In this document: piece by piece, positions 17,791 to 28,257 of the stretch | Position numbering within the stretch: position 1 is the stretch's first letter | Layout: each line of letters opens with the position of its first letter | Assembly: GCA_016788785.1 (NCBI GenBank) | Contig: JAEUSM010000007.1 | Location: 1-64,000 of the forward strand | Direction: 5' to 3' | DNA length: 64,000 nt | Origin: Candidatus Kapaibacterium sp. | Lineage (GTDB): Bacteria; Bacteroidota; Ignavibacteria; Kapaibacteriales; JAEUSM01 | The notes under the pieces: model-generated | Databases searched by the model: none | Told to the model about the DNA's origin: nothing | What the model saw: the letters and a program-made list of their open reading frames with translations, nothing else | Position numbers and translations under genes: made by a program

Positions 17791-20700
17791 TTATTTCAAA
17801 ATCACAATCGAAGTTGTAAATGTACCATCTTCTGTTTGTAAAACGAGAGTATAAGACCCATTTGCAATTCTATTTGCATTCACTGGAATAGTTGTTACAT
17901 TTGAATATGCTTGTTTAAACACTTCTATTCCTTGTAACGATAGTAATTTGACGGTAACAAAATCTGTAGGCGATGCAAAATTGATAGAGAACTCACCAGA
18001 CGTTGGATTCGGATACAATTCTGCAACAATTCCACCTTTAGGATTTTCAATCACAGAAACAGGAAATTGTCTGGTAACAAAGTTAAATGTTTCTGTCCAA
18101 GTACCAATATCAAAGCAATTGATTGTTCGAACTTTCCAATGATAGGTAGTATTTAGCTCTAATTGTGTAGTGTACTCCGTATTCGGTGTAACAATACTTA
18201 CTGGATTGGTAAATTGTGGTGACGTAGAATATTGCAATTCAAACATAGCATTATTTTGCGTTTTGTCCCAACGGAAACTAACTTGAGGAACAACTTCAGT
18301 AGCGTTTTTAGCAGGTAACACTAATGTAGTATTTTCTAAGGCTTGAATAGATGTAGATGGCAACTCAATTAAACCAACTTTTTGAGATGTCTCATCTGCA
18401 TCGTTCCAGCGTTGTGAATTTGCCCACACTTCTGCTACATCCTCTATAGTTGCCCAATTATCTGGTTGACCCCCACCCCAATAGGTGAACGTAGATGTAT
18501 CTCCAGAAACCCACTCCCATTTTCCTTCTTCTTTTTTATCATTGTACCCAATCCAGAAATTCGCACTTTTGAATGTTGTATCAATCCATTGAACTTCTCT
18601 TTGCGAACGAATTGTAGCCAAATTAGCACCAATACTTTGTGCATAACTTTGTGCTTGATTCCAGTTCATTTGCGGTGTTGTTGCATAGTAACTATTATTT
18701 ATTGAGCTTTTCACCCATTTTGTATTGGAAATAGAACGAGTAGGTGACCACTGAGACAAATAGGTCGTATCTTTGGAAGAACGAACTCTCCAAAAGTAAC
18801 GAGCAAAATCAGTACGAATAGAATCAGGAACTACAAAAGAATTCCCTGATTGTGTTAAGGTTAAAAGAGGAGCTGTAAATTGATTATCTAACGCTATCTG
18901 CAAAGTATATCTGTTTGCAGAAGTGTCTTTTTCCCAAACTAATTGTGTGTTTTGGTAAAAGCAGGTGCTACTATCTGGTGGTGAAAGTAGCGTTACTTTT
19001 TTGTCAGTTGTTGCAGGTTGTAAATACACTGGAATTTCCAATATAGAACGATACAATTGACCATCATTTACATCATTCCAACTTCCATCAGCTCGAATGC
19101 TGGCATAATGTTCATTGTTATTAAAATTGTCTGGTTGGTTGTTACCCCAATTAAAGTATCTTGATAGTTCCCCACTAAACCATCTCCAATCACCTTCTTT
19201 TACTTTGTCAGTCATACCTAACCATGTTAATTCTGCACCAAAAGTTGAAAAAATCCAATCTTGTTCTGCTTTAGAACGTATGGTAAGTGGATATGCAGAA
19301 AATTCTCGTGAGAATTGCAATGCAGATTCTGAAGAACCAGCATTTGCCACGGCATAGTAATGTCCATTTGCAGGATTACGAACCCAATCTAACTTATAAA
19401 ACTCCCAAATAGGAGACCAAAAATCATTCCCCTCACGATAGACTCTCCAAAAATATCGTTTACCTGACGGCAAAAAGTCTAATGAAAGAAGAGTATCGCT
19501 TGTTGTAAACACAAAAGAATTTGTTGAAAAAATTGGAGTTGTATCAATTTGAACCCTAACTTGTTCCACTTCATCTGTTGGTATTTTCCATTCCAAATTG
19601 CTCAAAAACCCCGCATAGCCTTTATTTTTTGGTCTTTCCAATTGTGCTGAACCATTAACAACAACTCCACGAAATGAACCACTTAATGAGTCATTTTTAG
19701 GATTTTTATCCCCTTGTAACATCGTTCTTACGGTCATGGAATACTGTCCATCAAATGGAATTCTGAAGATAGGGAAATTAGCAATATTTTCACCTCCTGC
19801 AGGGATTGTTGGTATAACAATTGAATCAACATACGCAATCGAAGTAGAAGCATGATGAACCATCATCAGTCTAACAGGTACATTATTTAAAGCGTTTGAG
19901 GAATTGTTTTTGATAATCACCTGAGGTACTATTGCCGTATCTAAGGTAAACCCTGTAAATGCAGGTGCTTCAAAATGAATTGGCTGAACATCTGCACCAA
20001 CTATAATGGAAAAAGTTTGTGTGCTTCTTGCAGCAATAGAACTATTTTCAAATGAAGAAATCTTCACTTTGGCTTGTGTTGTTGGAACAAAGGGCACCTT
20101 CCATCTGAAAGAGCCTGTTGTAGCAGGTGTTTTTGAAATTACATTATTCCATGTTATTCCATTGTCTGCAGTATATTCAATTCGTAAGTCTTTAGTAATA
20201 TTCGTTGTCCATGTTATGGTTGTACTATCACCTGCAGTAATTTGTTCACCACCATTCAAATTAGTGAGAGTAATTGTTTCAGCTGGAGCAGTTCCAACTT
20301 CAAATGTTACGGACTTAGTATTATTTACTAAGTTATTATCAGCAGGTGGTAATGCTCTCACTGTTGCTTGATAATACCCATTTGTTGTAACTGTCATCGC
20401 TGGAAATGAAATAGTACGCGTTTGTCCTACTAGTAAGGCTGTCATTGTCTGAGTACGAGTTTGTAGGGAAGTTGTGAACATATTTGTATCAATCACAGAC
20501 AAATAAAACGTCAGATTTGCACTTGGAATCGCAGTTTTTCCAACATTTTTCACAACTACTGTTGGCGTAAACGCAACATTATTTCGCACTAAACTTCCGC
20601 CGATGGGTTCAGTAATTGCTAAAACTGTCAAATCAGAATCATTTGATCCTGCAGGCTCATACATACAAAGAGCAAGTTCAGCATTTGAACGCATCAATGC

Positions 20701-21954
20701 AGCTACTCTTGGGTGAAAAAACAATTGGGTTCCAAAAGATGTTAAGTGACAGTAACTCATTATGGTACCAATTCGAGGTTTGGTACCTGTGAAACATCCA
20801 CCTTCAGCTCCATAACAAGAGTCAATGGCAGGATTCCACGAACAATTATGGGTATGTGGTGATCCAAAATTATGTCCCAATTCGTGACTAACTACATCAA
20901 TATCCCAAATGTAATTGTCAGCAGGATAGGTTACATTCTCACCAATACCAGAAGCTCCAAAACCATATCCATCATTAACATTTGAACACAATGTATTTAC
21001 CCAAGCAACTCCACCATATCGACCTGCGGACATCAACATAGCCAAGGTTCTTGGTATATGTCGCATACTTCTTAACCAATAATCGCGAAATTGACCAAGC
21101 ATTCCAGCATCAGTTGCTGGATACGGATCGGTAACAGTCCAAATACGTAAATAAGGAATTTGAAATGATACATTCACATCACGTTCGAAAACAGCCGAAG
21201 ATGCACCTACAACGGTGAGTACATAATTTACTGCTCTTGAAACATTTGACTGATGTGCTTTGAATAACTCATTGTCGCAATCAATTGCTAATTGACAAAC
21301 TAAGTTTTTAGAATTGAGTGCTTTCTCATTATTTTTGAGGTTTTCTGCAACTTGTTGCATACTTTTGTGTACATCAAAATCATAAGAGGGTAAGGCTTCA
21401 GTATGGCACTGAAATGGTCGTGATTTGGAATCATCTTTTGTAACAACCATTAATTGGTTACTATTTTTTTCAACTGAGATTGGTGCGACGACAAATCTCT
21501 CTATAGTATTTTTAGTTGAGGTTTTCTCAATAAAACCAGCAGTATAATGTTCAAAAACTGCTAAATACACAAACGAAGATTTGTCACCTTTGATAGTACC
21601 TTTGAAAAAGGCAACTTTATCCATTTGTACAGGAATATCACCAATTTCAGTTCCTATATACAACATTCCTTCTGGAGCCATAAGTTCAAATTTTGTCAAA
21701 ATCAAATTTGAAGATTCCGTTGAAGAAAGTGGGAAATTTGGTATTTCCACAACTGCACCTTGTTGAGCATATACAGATTCAAAAGCTTTCTTTTGCATTG
21801 AAAACATTCCAGCAGTTGATGGAATGGAAAGCTGCATAGGCTGTGGGACAGATTTAACAGAAGTAAATAATTGTAATGGGGTCTGTGCTGTTACTGAGGA
21901 TACAGCTACCACTAAACAAAGTACACATTGAAGCAGTAAATATTGAAATTTCAT
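17791..21954 (-). CDS. Secreted metzincin metalloprotease with two C-type-lectin domains and T9SS tail
   Basis: 1387 residues from the ATG at 21954, which starts a good signal peptide (MKFQYLLLQCVLCLVVA, cleavage near VTAQ). An M12B-like protease domain carries the zinc motif HELGHNFGSPH starting at residue 357, with the Met-turn GTIMSYC at about 397. Beta-sandwich and fibronectin-like modules follow (about 440-840). Two C-type-lectin-like domains lie at about 856-976 and 1078-1201, each with a WLG/WIGY strand, a QPDN-type loop and a WND motif. Residues ~1315-1387 form a T9SS type A sorting domain (LYPNPTSGEFSINF). It is probably a surface or released protease that binds glycans or matrix. 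It stands alone between two terminators. Confidence 0.88.
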   Translation of the reverse strand: MKFQYLLLQCVLCLVVAVSSVTAQTPLQLFTSVKSVPQPMQLSIPSTAGMFSMQKKAFESVYAQQGAVVEIPNFPLSSTESSNLILTKFELMAPEGMLYIGTEIGDIPVQMDKVAFFKGTIKGDKSSFVYLAVFEHYTAGFIEKTSTKNTIERFVVAPISVEKNSNQLMVVTKDDSKSRPFQCHTEALPSYDFDVHKSMQQVAENLKNNEKALNSKNLVCQLAIDCDNELFKAHQSNVSRAVNYVLTVVGASSAVFERDVNVSFQIPYLRIWTVTDPYPATDAGMLGQFRDYWLRSMRHIPRTLAMLMSAGRYGGVAWVNTLCSNVNDGYGFGASGIGENVTYPADNYIWDIDVVSHELGHNFGSPHTHNCSWNPAIDSCYGAEGGCFTGTKPRIGTIMSYCHLTSFGTQLFFHPRVAALMRSNAELALCMYEPAGSNDSDLTVLAITEPIGGSLVRNNVAFTPTVVVKNVGKTAIPSANLTFYLSVIDTNMFTTSLQTRTQTMTALLVGQTRTISFPAMTVTTNGYYQATVRALPPADNNLVNNTKSVTFEVGTAPAETITLTNLNGGEQITAGDSTTITWTTNITKDLRIEYTADNGITWNNVISKTPATTGSFRWKVPFVPTTQAKVKISSFENSSIAARSTQTFSIIVGADVQPIHFEAPAFTGFTLDTAIVPQVIIKNNSSNALNNVPVRLMMVHHASTSIAYVDSIVIPTIPAGGENIANFPIFRIPFDGQYSMTVRTMLQGDKNPKNDSLSGSFRGVVVNGSAQLERPKNKGYAGFLSNLEWKIPTDEVEQVRVQIDTTPIFSTNSFVFTTSDTLLSLDFLPSGKRYFWRVYREGNDFWSPIWEFYKLDWVRNPANGHYYAVANAGSSESALQFSREFSAYPLTIRSKAEQDWIFSTFGAELTWLGMTDKVKEGDWRWFSGELSRYFNWGNNQPDNFNNNEHYASIRADGSWNDVNDGQLYRSILEIPVYLQPATTDKKVTLLSPPDSSTCFYQNTQLVWEKDTSANRYTLQIALDNQFTAPLLTLTQSGNSFVVPDSIRTDFARYFWRVRSSKDTTYLSQWSPTRSISNTKWVKSSINNSYYATTPQMNWNQAQSYAQSIGANLATIRSQREVQWIDTTFKSANFWIGYNDKKEEGKWEWVSGDTSTFTYWGGGQPDNWATIEDVAEVWANSQRWNDADETSQKVGLIELPSTSIQALENTTLVLPAKNATEVVPQVSFRWDKTQNNAMFELQYSTSPQFTNPVSIVTPNTEYTTQLELNTTYHWKVRTINCFDIGTWTETFNFVTRQFPVSVIENPKGGIVAELYPNPTSGEFSINFASPTDFVTVKLLSLQGIEVFKQAYSNVTTIPVNANRIANGSYTLVLQTEDGTFTTSIVILK

Positions 21955-22071
21955 ACGATTTTTTGGATTGAAATATAGCTCTATAATGTATAAAAATACT
22001 GAATTAAATTCACATAACAATGTCTATATAACCCATTTGAACCGCTTTTAGTTCGAACATATGTTTTTATT

Positions 22072-22110
22072 CAAAAAAAAAAGACCTAAAGAATACCTCT
22101 TTAGGTCTTT
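22072..22110 (-). terminator. Terminator after the OmpA-family gene
   Basis: AAGACCTAAAG (22081-22091) pairs with CTTTAGGTCTT (22099-22109), and the A-run at 22073-22082 gives a U-tract on the minus strand. It lies 31 nt past the stop codon at 22141. Confidence 0.8.
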
Positions 22111-22140
22111 AAACGTTATTTTTTAGAGAAACAACTTTCT

Positions 22141-24111
22141 TTATTCTTCATCGCATCCTCGTTCAACAACGACTGAAATACGTCTGTTTTGTTTACGAAT
22201 GTTTTCTAATTGCTCTTTAGTTACAGAACTTTTTCCTTTTTTCCCTGTAACTTTTGGTTCAGGGAATTTTGGTCTAGTAGAACCAAATCCAATTGTATTT
22301 GCAATTTTTTCTGGTTTTACGCCTTGTTCTACTAACCATTGTCTAACCCTTTTTGCTCGTAAATCAGATAGCTCTTGATTTCGTTTTGGATTTCCCTCTT
22401 CTGAAGAGTGTCCTTCGATTGAAACTTGTAATAAATCACATTGTTTCAAATATTCCAAAAGCTTACGAAGATTATCCAAGGTACTTGGCAAATCAAAGTT
22501 AAATTCATCAGTATTCACAATAAAGAGAATCTCAGGGAAATCTGTTTTAGTACCTTTTTTCACTTTTGGTGGTGGAGGTGCTTGAGGAGGCATTGGACAT
22601 CCAATTTTTGGTTGGTTATACGATGTTTCTGTTACACCTTTTTCTAATGGACATTGATCTAATCCATCAATAACAGTATCTCCGTCAGTATCAGGATTCA
22701 ACGGATCAGTATTCATTGTGAGTACTTCTTTTGAATCTGAGGCTCTATCGTCATCAGTATCTGCTTTCAAAGGATCTGTTTTGTAGATAGTAATTTCTTG
22801 ACCATCTTTCAAACCATCTGCATCAGTATCATCAATATTTGGATTTGTTTTATGCGTTAAAACTTCATTTCCGTCAGTCAATCCATCACCATCAGAATCA
22901 GCGTTATTTGGTTTTGTTGAATGTTTTTTCACTTCATCACCATCTTGTAGCCCATCACCATCAGAATCAGTATTTAATGGGTCAGTCATATACGTAGTGA
23001 TTTCTTCACCATCCAACAAACCATCACCATCAGAATCTGTAACTAATGGATTCGTTTTTCTTGCTATTTCATCACCATCTCTTAAACTATCAGAATCTGT
23101 GTCAGCAGAAATTGGATTTGTTTTATGAACAACTAATTCTGCTTTATCACCCAATCCATCACCATCTGAATCTTGTTTTAATGGATTCGTTCTAATTGAA
23201 GATTCAGGCAAATCACCAGCTTTTTCACGTAATCCACGAACTTCATACCCATCAGGCAAACCATCACCATCGGTATCAAAGTTGTTTTTATCAGTACCCA
23301 ATCTATCTTCTTCATCATTTGATAATCCATCACCATCATAATCAGCATCGCCAAAAATATAGTACGAAAATCCTAAAGCTCCGACAAAGAATGCATCATT
23401 TTGTTGTGCGACAGCATTCGGATTTGGGTTTCTAATTGGACCATTACGAAGCAGCACGTTATTTTCGTCGGTTGCCAAATCATCGATATAATCAGTTTGA
23501 GTAAAGCGATAGGTAGCTTTACCATTTAAGACTAAACTTTCGGTCAAATACAACTCGAATCCTGCTCCAACAGGGAAGGAAATTTGTGTTTTTTCGTAAA
23601 CACCGTCCAAATTATTTGGTAAATCTCCACGACCAGTAGGACCAGCTTTAGGTTCGAAGTTCATCATTCCAACACCACCAAAGATGAACGGAACGAATTT
23701 TTCACCAGGTATCAAATTAATGGAAGCAGTAATATCATAAGTTAAAACTCGAGCTGAGTTCAACTGTGTAATTGCCGTAGTAGGAGCTTGAGGATAAAAC
23801 CCCGGATTTAAAGGATCAACAAAATAATCTGGGTAATCTTGTCTTGGTTTAAAGTTCGAATACTCAGTATCCCAACGAATCTGTTGTAATCCAAACGATG
23901 CATTCAAGGAAAGGAATTTTAGAATGTTATACCGTAAAAAAACATCACCACCAATGTACCATTGATTATCAAAATATTCATCACTGAACAATTTTGTTGT
24001 TCCGACATTGAATCCAAATGCAGTTCTACCTGCTTCACTTTGAGACAATGCAAATTGATATGAACTACCAAGTAGCAAACACACTATTAGTATTTTGTAC
24101 ATATTTTTCAT
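22141..24111 (-). CDS. OmpA-family protein with barrel, ten TSP3 calcium repeats and peptidoglycan-binding domain
   Basis: 656 residues. Signal peptide MKNMYKILIVCLLLGSSYQFA. Residues ~25-250 look like an 8-stranded outer-membrane barrel. About 255-490 hold ten thrombospondin type 3 repeats of the form DxDGDGLxDGxE, expected to bind calcium and form a rigid stalk. A short Pro-rich linker (PPQAPPPPKVK) follows. The C-terminal ~120 residues are an OmpA-like domain (SIEGHSSEEGN, NQELSDLRAKRVRQWL, IGFGSTRPKFPEP) for peptidoglycan binding. Such proteins tie the outer membrane to the wall. It is alone between the metzincin and gap. Confidence 0.9.
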   Translation of the reverse strand: MKNMYKILIVCLLLGSSYQFALSQSEAGRTAFGFNVGTTKLFSDEYFDNQWYIGGDVFLRYNILKFLSLNASFGLQQIRWDTEYSNFKPRQDYPDYFVDPLNPGFYPQAPTTAITQLNSARVLTYDITASINLIPGEKFVPFIFGGVGMMNFEPKAGPTGRGDLPNNLDGVYEKTQISFPVGAGFELYLTESLVLNGKATYRFTQTDYIDDLATDENNVLLRNGPIRNPNPNAVAQQNDAFFVGALGFSYYIFGDADYDGDGLSNDEEDRLGTDKNNFDTDGDGLPDGYEVRGLREKAGDLPESSIRTNPLKQDSDGDGLGDKAELVVHKTNPISADTDSDSLRDGDEIARKTNPLVTDSDGDGLLDGEEITTYMTDPLNTDSDGDGLQDGDEVKKHSTKPNNADSDGDGLTDGNEVLTHKTNPNIDDTDADGLKDGQEITIYKTDPLKADTDDDRASDSKEVLTMNTDPLNPDTDGDTVIDGLDQCPLEKGVTETSYNQPKIGCPMPPQAPPPPKVKKGTKTDFPEILFIVNTDEFNFDLPSTLDNLRKLLEYLKQCDLLQVSIEGHSSEEGNPKRNQELSDLRAKRVRQWLVEQGVKPEKIANTIGFGSTRPKFPEPKVTGKKGKSSVTKEQLENIRKQNRRISVVVERGCDEE

Positions 24112-24145
24112 TGCTACATCCTTTCTTCTATGTTATTTTTATTAT

Positions 24146-25165
<1,020 letters not shown>

Positions 25166-25310
25166 TTAGGTAAAAAAAATTTGAATTGAATTACAAAAAT
25201 ACGAATTTTATTCTAATCTAATTTCATATCAAACTTATTAACAATTATTAAATTAACTTGATTTGTCTTTGATAGGAATAATCACTAAACAATCATAAAT
25301 TCTTTAAACA

Positions 25311-25335
25311 AAAAAACCTCAAATTGAGGCTTTTT
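25311..25335 (-). terminator. Terminator after the smg-like gene
   Basis: CCTCA / TGAGG stem with an AAT loop, extended by flanking A/T runs (AAAAAA before, TTTTT after). It sits just past the stop codon at 25343 for minus-strand transcription. Confidence 0.65.
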
Positions 25336-25342
25336 CTAATCG

Positions 25343-25834
25343 TTAATTTATCTTGTCTTTTGAGTCAAGCATCACCTTACTTCCAGATGGAAGATGCACA
25401 GGAAAATGAAACAGCAATTTCGAAACTACGGAATTAACATCCTCTATTGTTGTCAAATCAGTATTCATTGCTGACGAACGAAAGATGATAAATTCCACTT
25501 GTTCTAATGATAGTAATCCCAATTCTTGATACTCTAAGATTTTCGACCATGCTTCTGGAGAAAACAATTGTTTCTCAGCACTATTAAGTATTCGAAACGA
25601 TTTTGAACGAAATCGTACTTTTGAGAAAACGAGTAAGGAACCATCAATTTCTACCTTGTCAACCAACCAAGAAATTGCAGCAGATATTTCTATTTCCGAA
25701 TACCCTTTTTGTATAAGTCGTTCAATATTAATCTCTTCTATCTTCTCTCCTTCAGTAATTTCAGAAAGAACGAACACTAAGATATCTAAAATTCTATCGT
25801 TTGAACGAATAAATATGTCTTCGTAATTTTCCAT
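25343..25834 (-). CDS. Smg/DUF494 family protein
   Basis: 163 residues from the ATG at 25834 (MENYEDIF); earlier in-frame starts would lie within ybeY. It matches the Smg (DUF494) pattern: an N-terminal RILDILVFVLSEI helix, the IERLIQKGYSEIEISAAISWLVDKV helix pair, then SFRILNSAEKQLFSPEAWSKIL and a C-terminal helix ending in LLFHFP. The role of Smg is unknown; in Proteobacteria it is usually near topA or dprA, and here it is coupled to ybeY with a 4-nt gap. No signal peptide, so cytoplasmic. Confidence 0.8.
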   Translation of the reverse strand: MENYEDIFIRSNDRILDILVFVLSEITEGEKIEEINIERLIQKGYSEIEISAAISWLVDKVEIDGSLLVFSKVRFRSKSFRILNSAEKQLFSPEAWSKILEYQELGLLSLEQVEFIIFRSSAMNTDLTTIEDVNSVVSKLLFHFPVHLPSGSKVMLDSKDKIN

Positions 25835-25838
25835 TGTC

Positions 25839-26252
25839 TTACCTTTCGAGATAATAATTTTCTTTTGTTTGCATTCTACTGCGAAACTCGTCTGTAGAAT
25901 CATCATAACCAACTAAATGTAAGGCGCCATGAATTGCCAATCTACGTACTTCATTGTGCAATGACACTTTGTATTCTTCCGCTTGTTTTTTTGCTGTGTC
26001 AATAGATATATATATTTCAGCGTCAAAATCATCAACTTCTTCGTTAATAACAAAAGTTATAACATCTGTGGGATAATCATGGTTCAAATATTCCACATTA
26101 AGACGATGAATTTCCATGTCGTCTACAAAAATAACACGAGTTATACCACCTGAGGAAAACTTTTCAGACTCGTAAACTCCCTTTAAATCACTTGTGATTT
26201 TCTTTTTTGGAAGTCGTTCAGTCTCTGTAGAATTATATACTTCGATGATCAT
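25839..26252 (-). CDS. ybeY: Endoribonuclease YbeY (rRNA maturation)
   Basis: 137 residues. YbeY is a zinc-dependent single-strand RNase involved in 16S rRNA 3'-end maturation and ribosome quality control. Conserved segments are LNVEYLNHDYPTDVITF, then AEIYISIDTAKKQA, and the metal site HGALHLVGYDD near the C-terminus. The usual third ligand His of the HxxxHxxGYDH motif is Asp here. I recall Asp or Lys at this place in other Bacteroidota YbeY proteins, so it is not necessarily inactivating. It is upstream of the Smg-like gene in the same unit and starts 34 nt after the mtgA stop. Confidence 0.9.
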   Translation of the reverse strand: MIIEVYNSTETERLPKKKITSDLKGVYESEKFSSGGITRVIFVDDMEIHRLNVEYLNHDYPTDVITFVINEEVDDFDAEIYISIDTAKKQAEEYKVSLHNEVRRLAIHGALHLVGYDDSTDEFRSRMQTKENYYLER

Positions 26253-26285
26253 ACAAACGTAGACGTTAAGATGACATCAATGTTT

Positions 26286-27020
26286 TTATGGTAATTTCAC
26301 TCCACCTAATTGCGAGGAGATGAGTGAAGTTCGTTTTTTGATATATTTTGTTGGTTGGGAGGCAGACCATTTTCGAGGATTTGGAACAATTGCGGCTAAG
26401 GCTCCAGCTTCACGAGACGTAAGGTCTTTAGCAGATTTTCTAAAATAGAATTGAGATGCTGCTTCTACTCCATATATACCATCACCCCATTCTATAACAT
26501 TCAAGTAAACTTCCAGTATACGTTCTTTACCCCAAACGGCTTCAATTAAGACGGTAAAATAAGCCTCTAACCCTTTTCTAAGATAATTTCTTCCATGCCA
26601 TAAAAAAACATTTTTAGACGTTTGCATTGAGATTGTAGAAGCACCCAAAACACGTTTGCCTTTCATTCGTTCATTATATCGCTTTGCAGCTTCAATTGCT
26701 TTCCAATCAAAGCCATCATGCTGCAAAAATCGTTTGTCTTCACTAAATATCAATGCTTTTTTAATATTCTTTGACATTTCATCATAAGAAACCCACGATT
26801 TATCAATACCTACTGCTTTTCCATTAAAAACGCCTTCAATAGATCGAATCACCATCAAAGGAGTCAAAATTGGTGGAATGAATTTATAAATAAACACCAA
26901 AACCACTGATGAAACAACAAAAATAACTATAGACCAAAAAACCCATCGGAACAACGAACGAAGTATTCGCTTCCACATAGGTGTTTGTAAATGTTCTGGG
27001 ACTTCTTTGTATACTACCAT
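26286..27020 (-). CDS. mtgA: Monofunctional biosynthetic peptidoglycan transglycosylase
   Basis: 244 residues from the ATG at 27020 (MVVYKEVPEHL). One N-terminal membrane helix (about 25-47, VFWSIVIFVVSSVVLVF) anchors a GT51 domain. The catalytic Glu is in IFSEDKRFLQHDGFDW, followed by GASTISMQTSKNVFLW (the Gln/Thr motif), the KGLEAYFTVLIEAVWGKERILEVYLN block and GVEAASQFYF. It polymerises lipid II into glycan strands at the outer face of the inner membrane and has no transpeptidase domain. The gene lies between the secG terminator and ybeY and reads in the same direction. Confidence 0.95.
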   Translation of the reverse strand: MVVYKEVPEHLQTPMWKRILRSLFRWVFWSIVIFVVSSVVLVFIYKFIPPILTPLMVIRSIEGVFNGKAVGIDKSWVSYDEMSKNIKKALIFSEDKRFLQHDGFDWKAIEAAKRYNERMKGKRVLGASTISMQTSKNVFLWHGRNYLRKGLEAYFTVLIEAVWGKERILEVYLNVIEWGDGIYGVEAASQFYFRKSAKDLTSREAGALAAIVPNPRKWSASQPTKYIKKRTSLISSQLGGVKLP

Positions 27021-27046
27021 TTTTGAAGATATTTTTACGAAAGTAC

Positions 27047-27078
27047 AAAAAAAAAGCATTCCATAGAATGGAATGCTT
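27047..27078 (-). terminator. Terminator at the end of the ribosomal super-operon
   Basis: An 11-bp perfect stem (AAGCATTCCAT / ATGGAATGCTT) with an AGA loop is followed on the minus strand by a nine-base U-tract (A-run 27047-27055). It lies 22 nt after the secG stop and just before mtgA. Confidence 0.85.
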
Positions 27079-27099
27079 AAATATAATCCAAAACAGCAG

Positions 27100-27495
27100 T
27101 TATTTTTTCTGTTCAGCTGGAGTTTGTTGTTGAGCTGGAGCTTGTTGTTGAGCTGGAGCTTGTTGTTGAGCTGGAGCTTGTTGCTGGGTTGGCATTGATG
27201 TCGGTATTTGTGCACCTTGTGTTGCAGGAGCTCTTCCACCAACCTCAGTCGTTGAATCAGACACAAAAAACTTATTTGCTAAAACTGACAAAATCATTAC
27301 TGACATTGCTAATCCAATAGTAAATTTCGTTAAAAAGTCTGCAGTACGGCGAGTTCCGAACATAGAACCAAATTGCCCACCAATTCCACCACCAAAACTT
27401 GCACCCAAATCACCTTTACCCGGTTGTATCAACACAGCCGCAACTAATAAAATAGAGATGAGTATACAAATGATAGAAATAATAGTTATAATCAT
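27100..27495 (-). CDS. secG: Preprotein translocase subunit SecG with Gln/Pro/Ala repeat tail
   Basis: 131 residues. The first ~75 match SecG: two membrane helices (IITIISIICILISILLVAAV and FTIGLAMSVMILSVLA) joined by the GKGDLGASFGGG..FG..R loop. SecG aids SecYEG-mediated protein export. The last ~55 residues are an unusual low-complexity tail containing four near-identical QQQAPA-type units encoded by an 18-nt tandem repeat. It starts 9 nt after the rplQ stop and is the last gene of the super-operon. Confidence 0.92.
   Translation of the reverse strand: MIITIISIICILISILLVAAVLIQPGKGDLGASFGGGIGGQFGSMFGTRRTADFLTKFTIGLAMSVMILSVLANKFFVSDSTTEVGGRAPATQGAQIPTSMPTQQQAPAQQQAPAQQQAPAQQQTPAEQKK
27117..27190 (-). 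repeat. 18-nt tandem repeat inside secG
   Basis: On the + strand the unit GCTGGAGCTTGTTGTTGA is repeated about four times, with single-base changes in the first and last copies. It encodes repeated QQQAPA. The same DNA in another frame reads NKLQLN repeats, which is an artefact. Confidence 0.9.
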
Positions 27496-27504
27496 ATTTA
27501 TACC

Positions 27505-28200
27505 TTATTCGCTTTTAGGTGTTTCGTCTTCAGAAGGTTCAGCAGGAGTTTCGTCGGTAGACGCTACTTCATCTGCAACATCTACAGATGCTTCAACAAC
27601 TTCGTTTGTAGATTCTTCTGCGATAGTTTCAACTGTTTCAACAAGTTCTTCAGAAGCAATTTCTGCAGTTTCTACTACATCTTCAACAACTGTTTCTTCT
27701 ACAACTGGTGCAGAAGCAGTAGCAACAACTGTAGCTGGAGCTGGAGTAGTTTTTACTCTTGCTTTACGAACGCGTTTTTTGATTGAACCATCTTGTGGAT
27801 TTGACCAGTCAACTAATTCGATAACCGCTTCACGAGCATTATCACCACGGCGTAATTCAAGTTTGGTAATTCGTAAATACCCACCTGGACGTGTTCCTAT
27901 TGCAGGAGCAATAGTATCAAAAAGTTCTTGTAACACAGCTTTATTACGAATAACTCTTCCCACAACTCTTCTGTTATGAACATCTTTTTCGCCATTTGGC
28001 ACTTTGTTATTTTGCTCATTATTCAAAGCATGAACTGCACGAGTAATAAGTTTTTCAGCGTAAGGACGGAGTTCTTTCGCTTTCGATTCGGTTGTTTTGA
28101 TACGTTTATGTTCAAATAATGACGTAGCCAAATTTGCAAGAAGGGATTTTCTATGTGTATCCGTTCTTCCTAATTTTCTACCTTTAACTGCGTGTCTCAT
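27505..28200 (-). CDS. rplQ: 50S ribosomal protein L17 with long acidic tail
   Basis: 231 residues, against ~115-130 for typical L17. The L17 core is residues 1-~145: [27 protein letters not shown]-like helix (here [11 protein letters not shown]) and [17 protein letters not shown]. After a basic linker ([13 protein letters not shown]) the last ~80 residues are Glu/Val/Thr/Ala-rich and acidic. L17 sits at the peptide-tunnel exit, so the tail would project from the ribosome surface. Extended L17 proteins occur in Bacteroidota. Follows rpoA after 57 nt. Confidence 0.95.
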   Translation of the reverse strand: MRHAVKGRKLGRTDTHRKSLLANLATSLFEHKRIKTTESKAKELRPYAEKLITRAVHALNNEQNNKVPNGEKDVHNRRVVGRVIRNKAVLQELFDTIAPAIGTRPGGYLRITKLELRRGDNAREAVIELVDWSNPQDGSIKKRVRKARVKTTPAPATVVATASAPVVEETVVEDVVETAEIASEELVETVETIAEESTNEVVEASVDVADEVASTDETPAEPSEDETPKSE

Positions 28201-28257
28201 TTAAATTATCTTCCTGATTTCAAAAGTGTAAGTAATATTCTAACTGAAATAAATGTT

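Noticed and set aside
21955..22020. A 22-residue N-terminal extension of the metzincin.
   Set aside because: The ATG at 21954 begins a proper signal peptide; the extension would hide it.
27021..27266. A longer N-terminus for MtgA containing NKLQLN repeats.
   Set aside because: It is the secG tandem repeat read in another frame; the normal MtgA start lies at 27020 with a membrane helix following.
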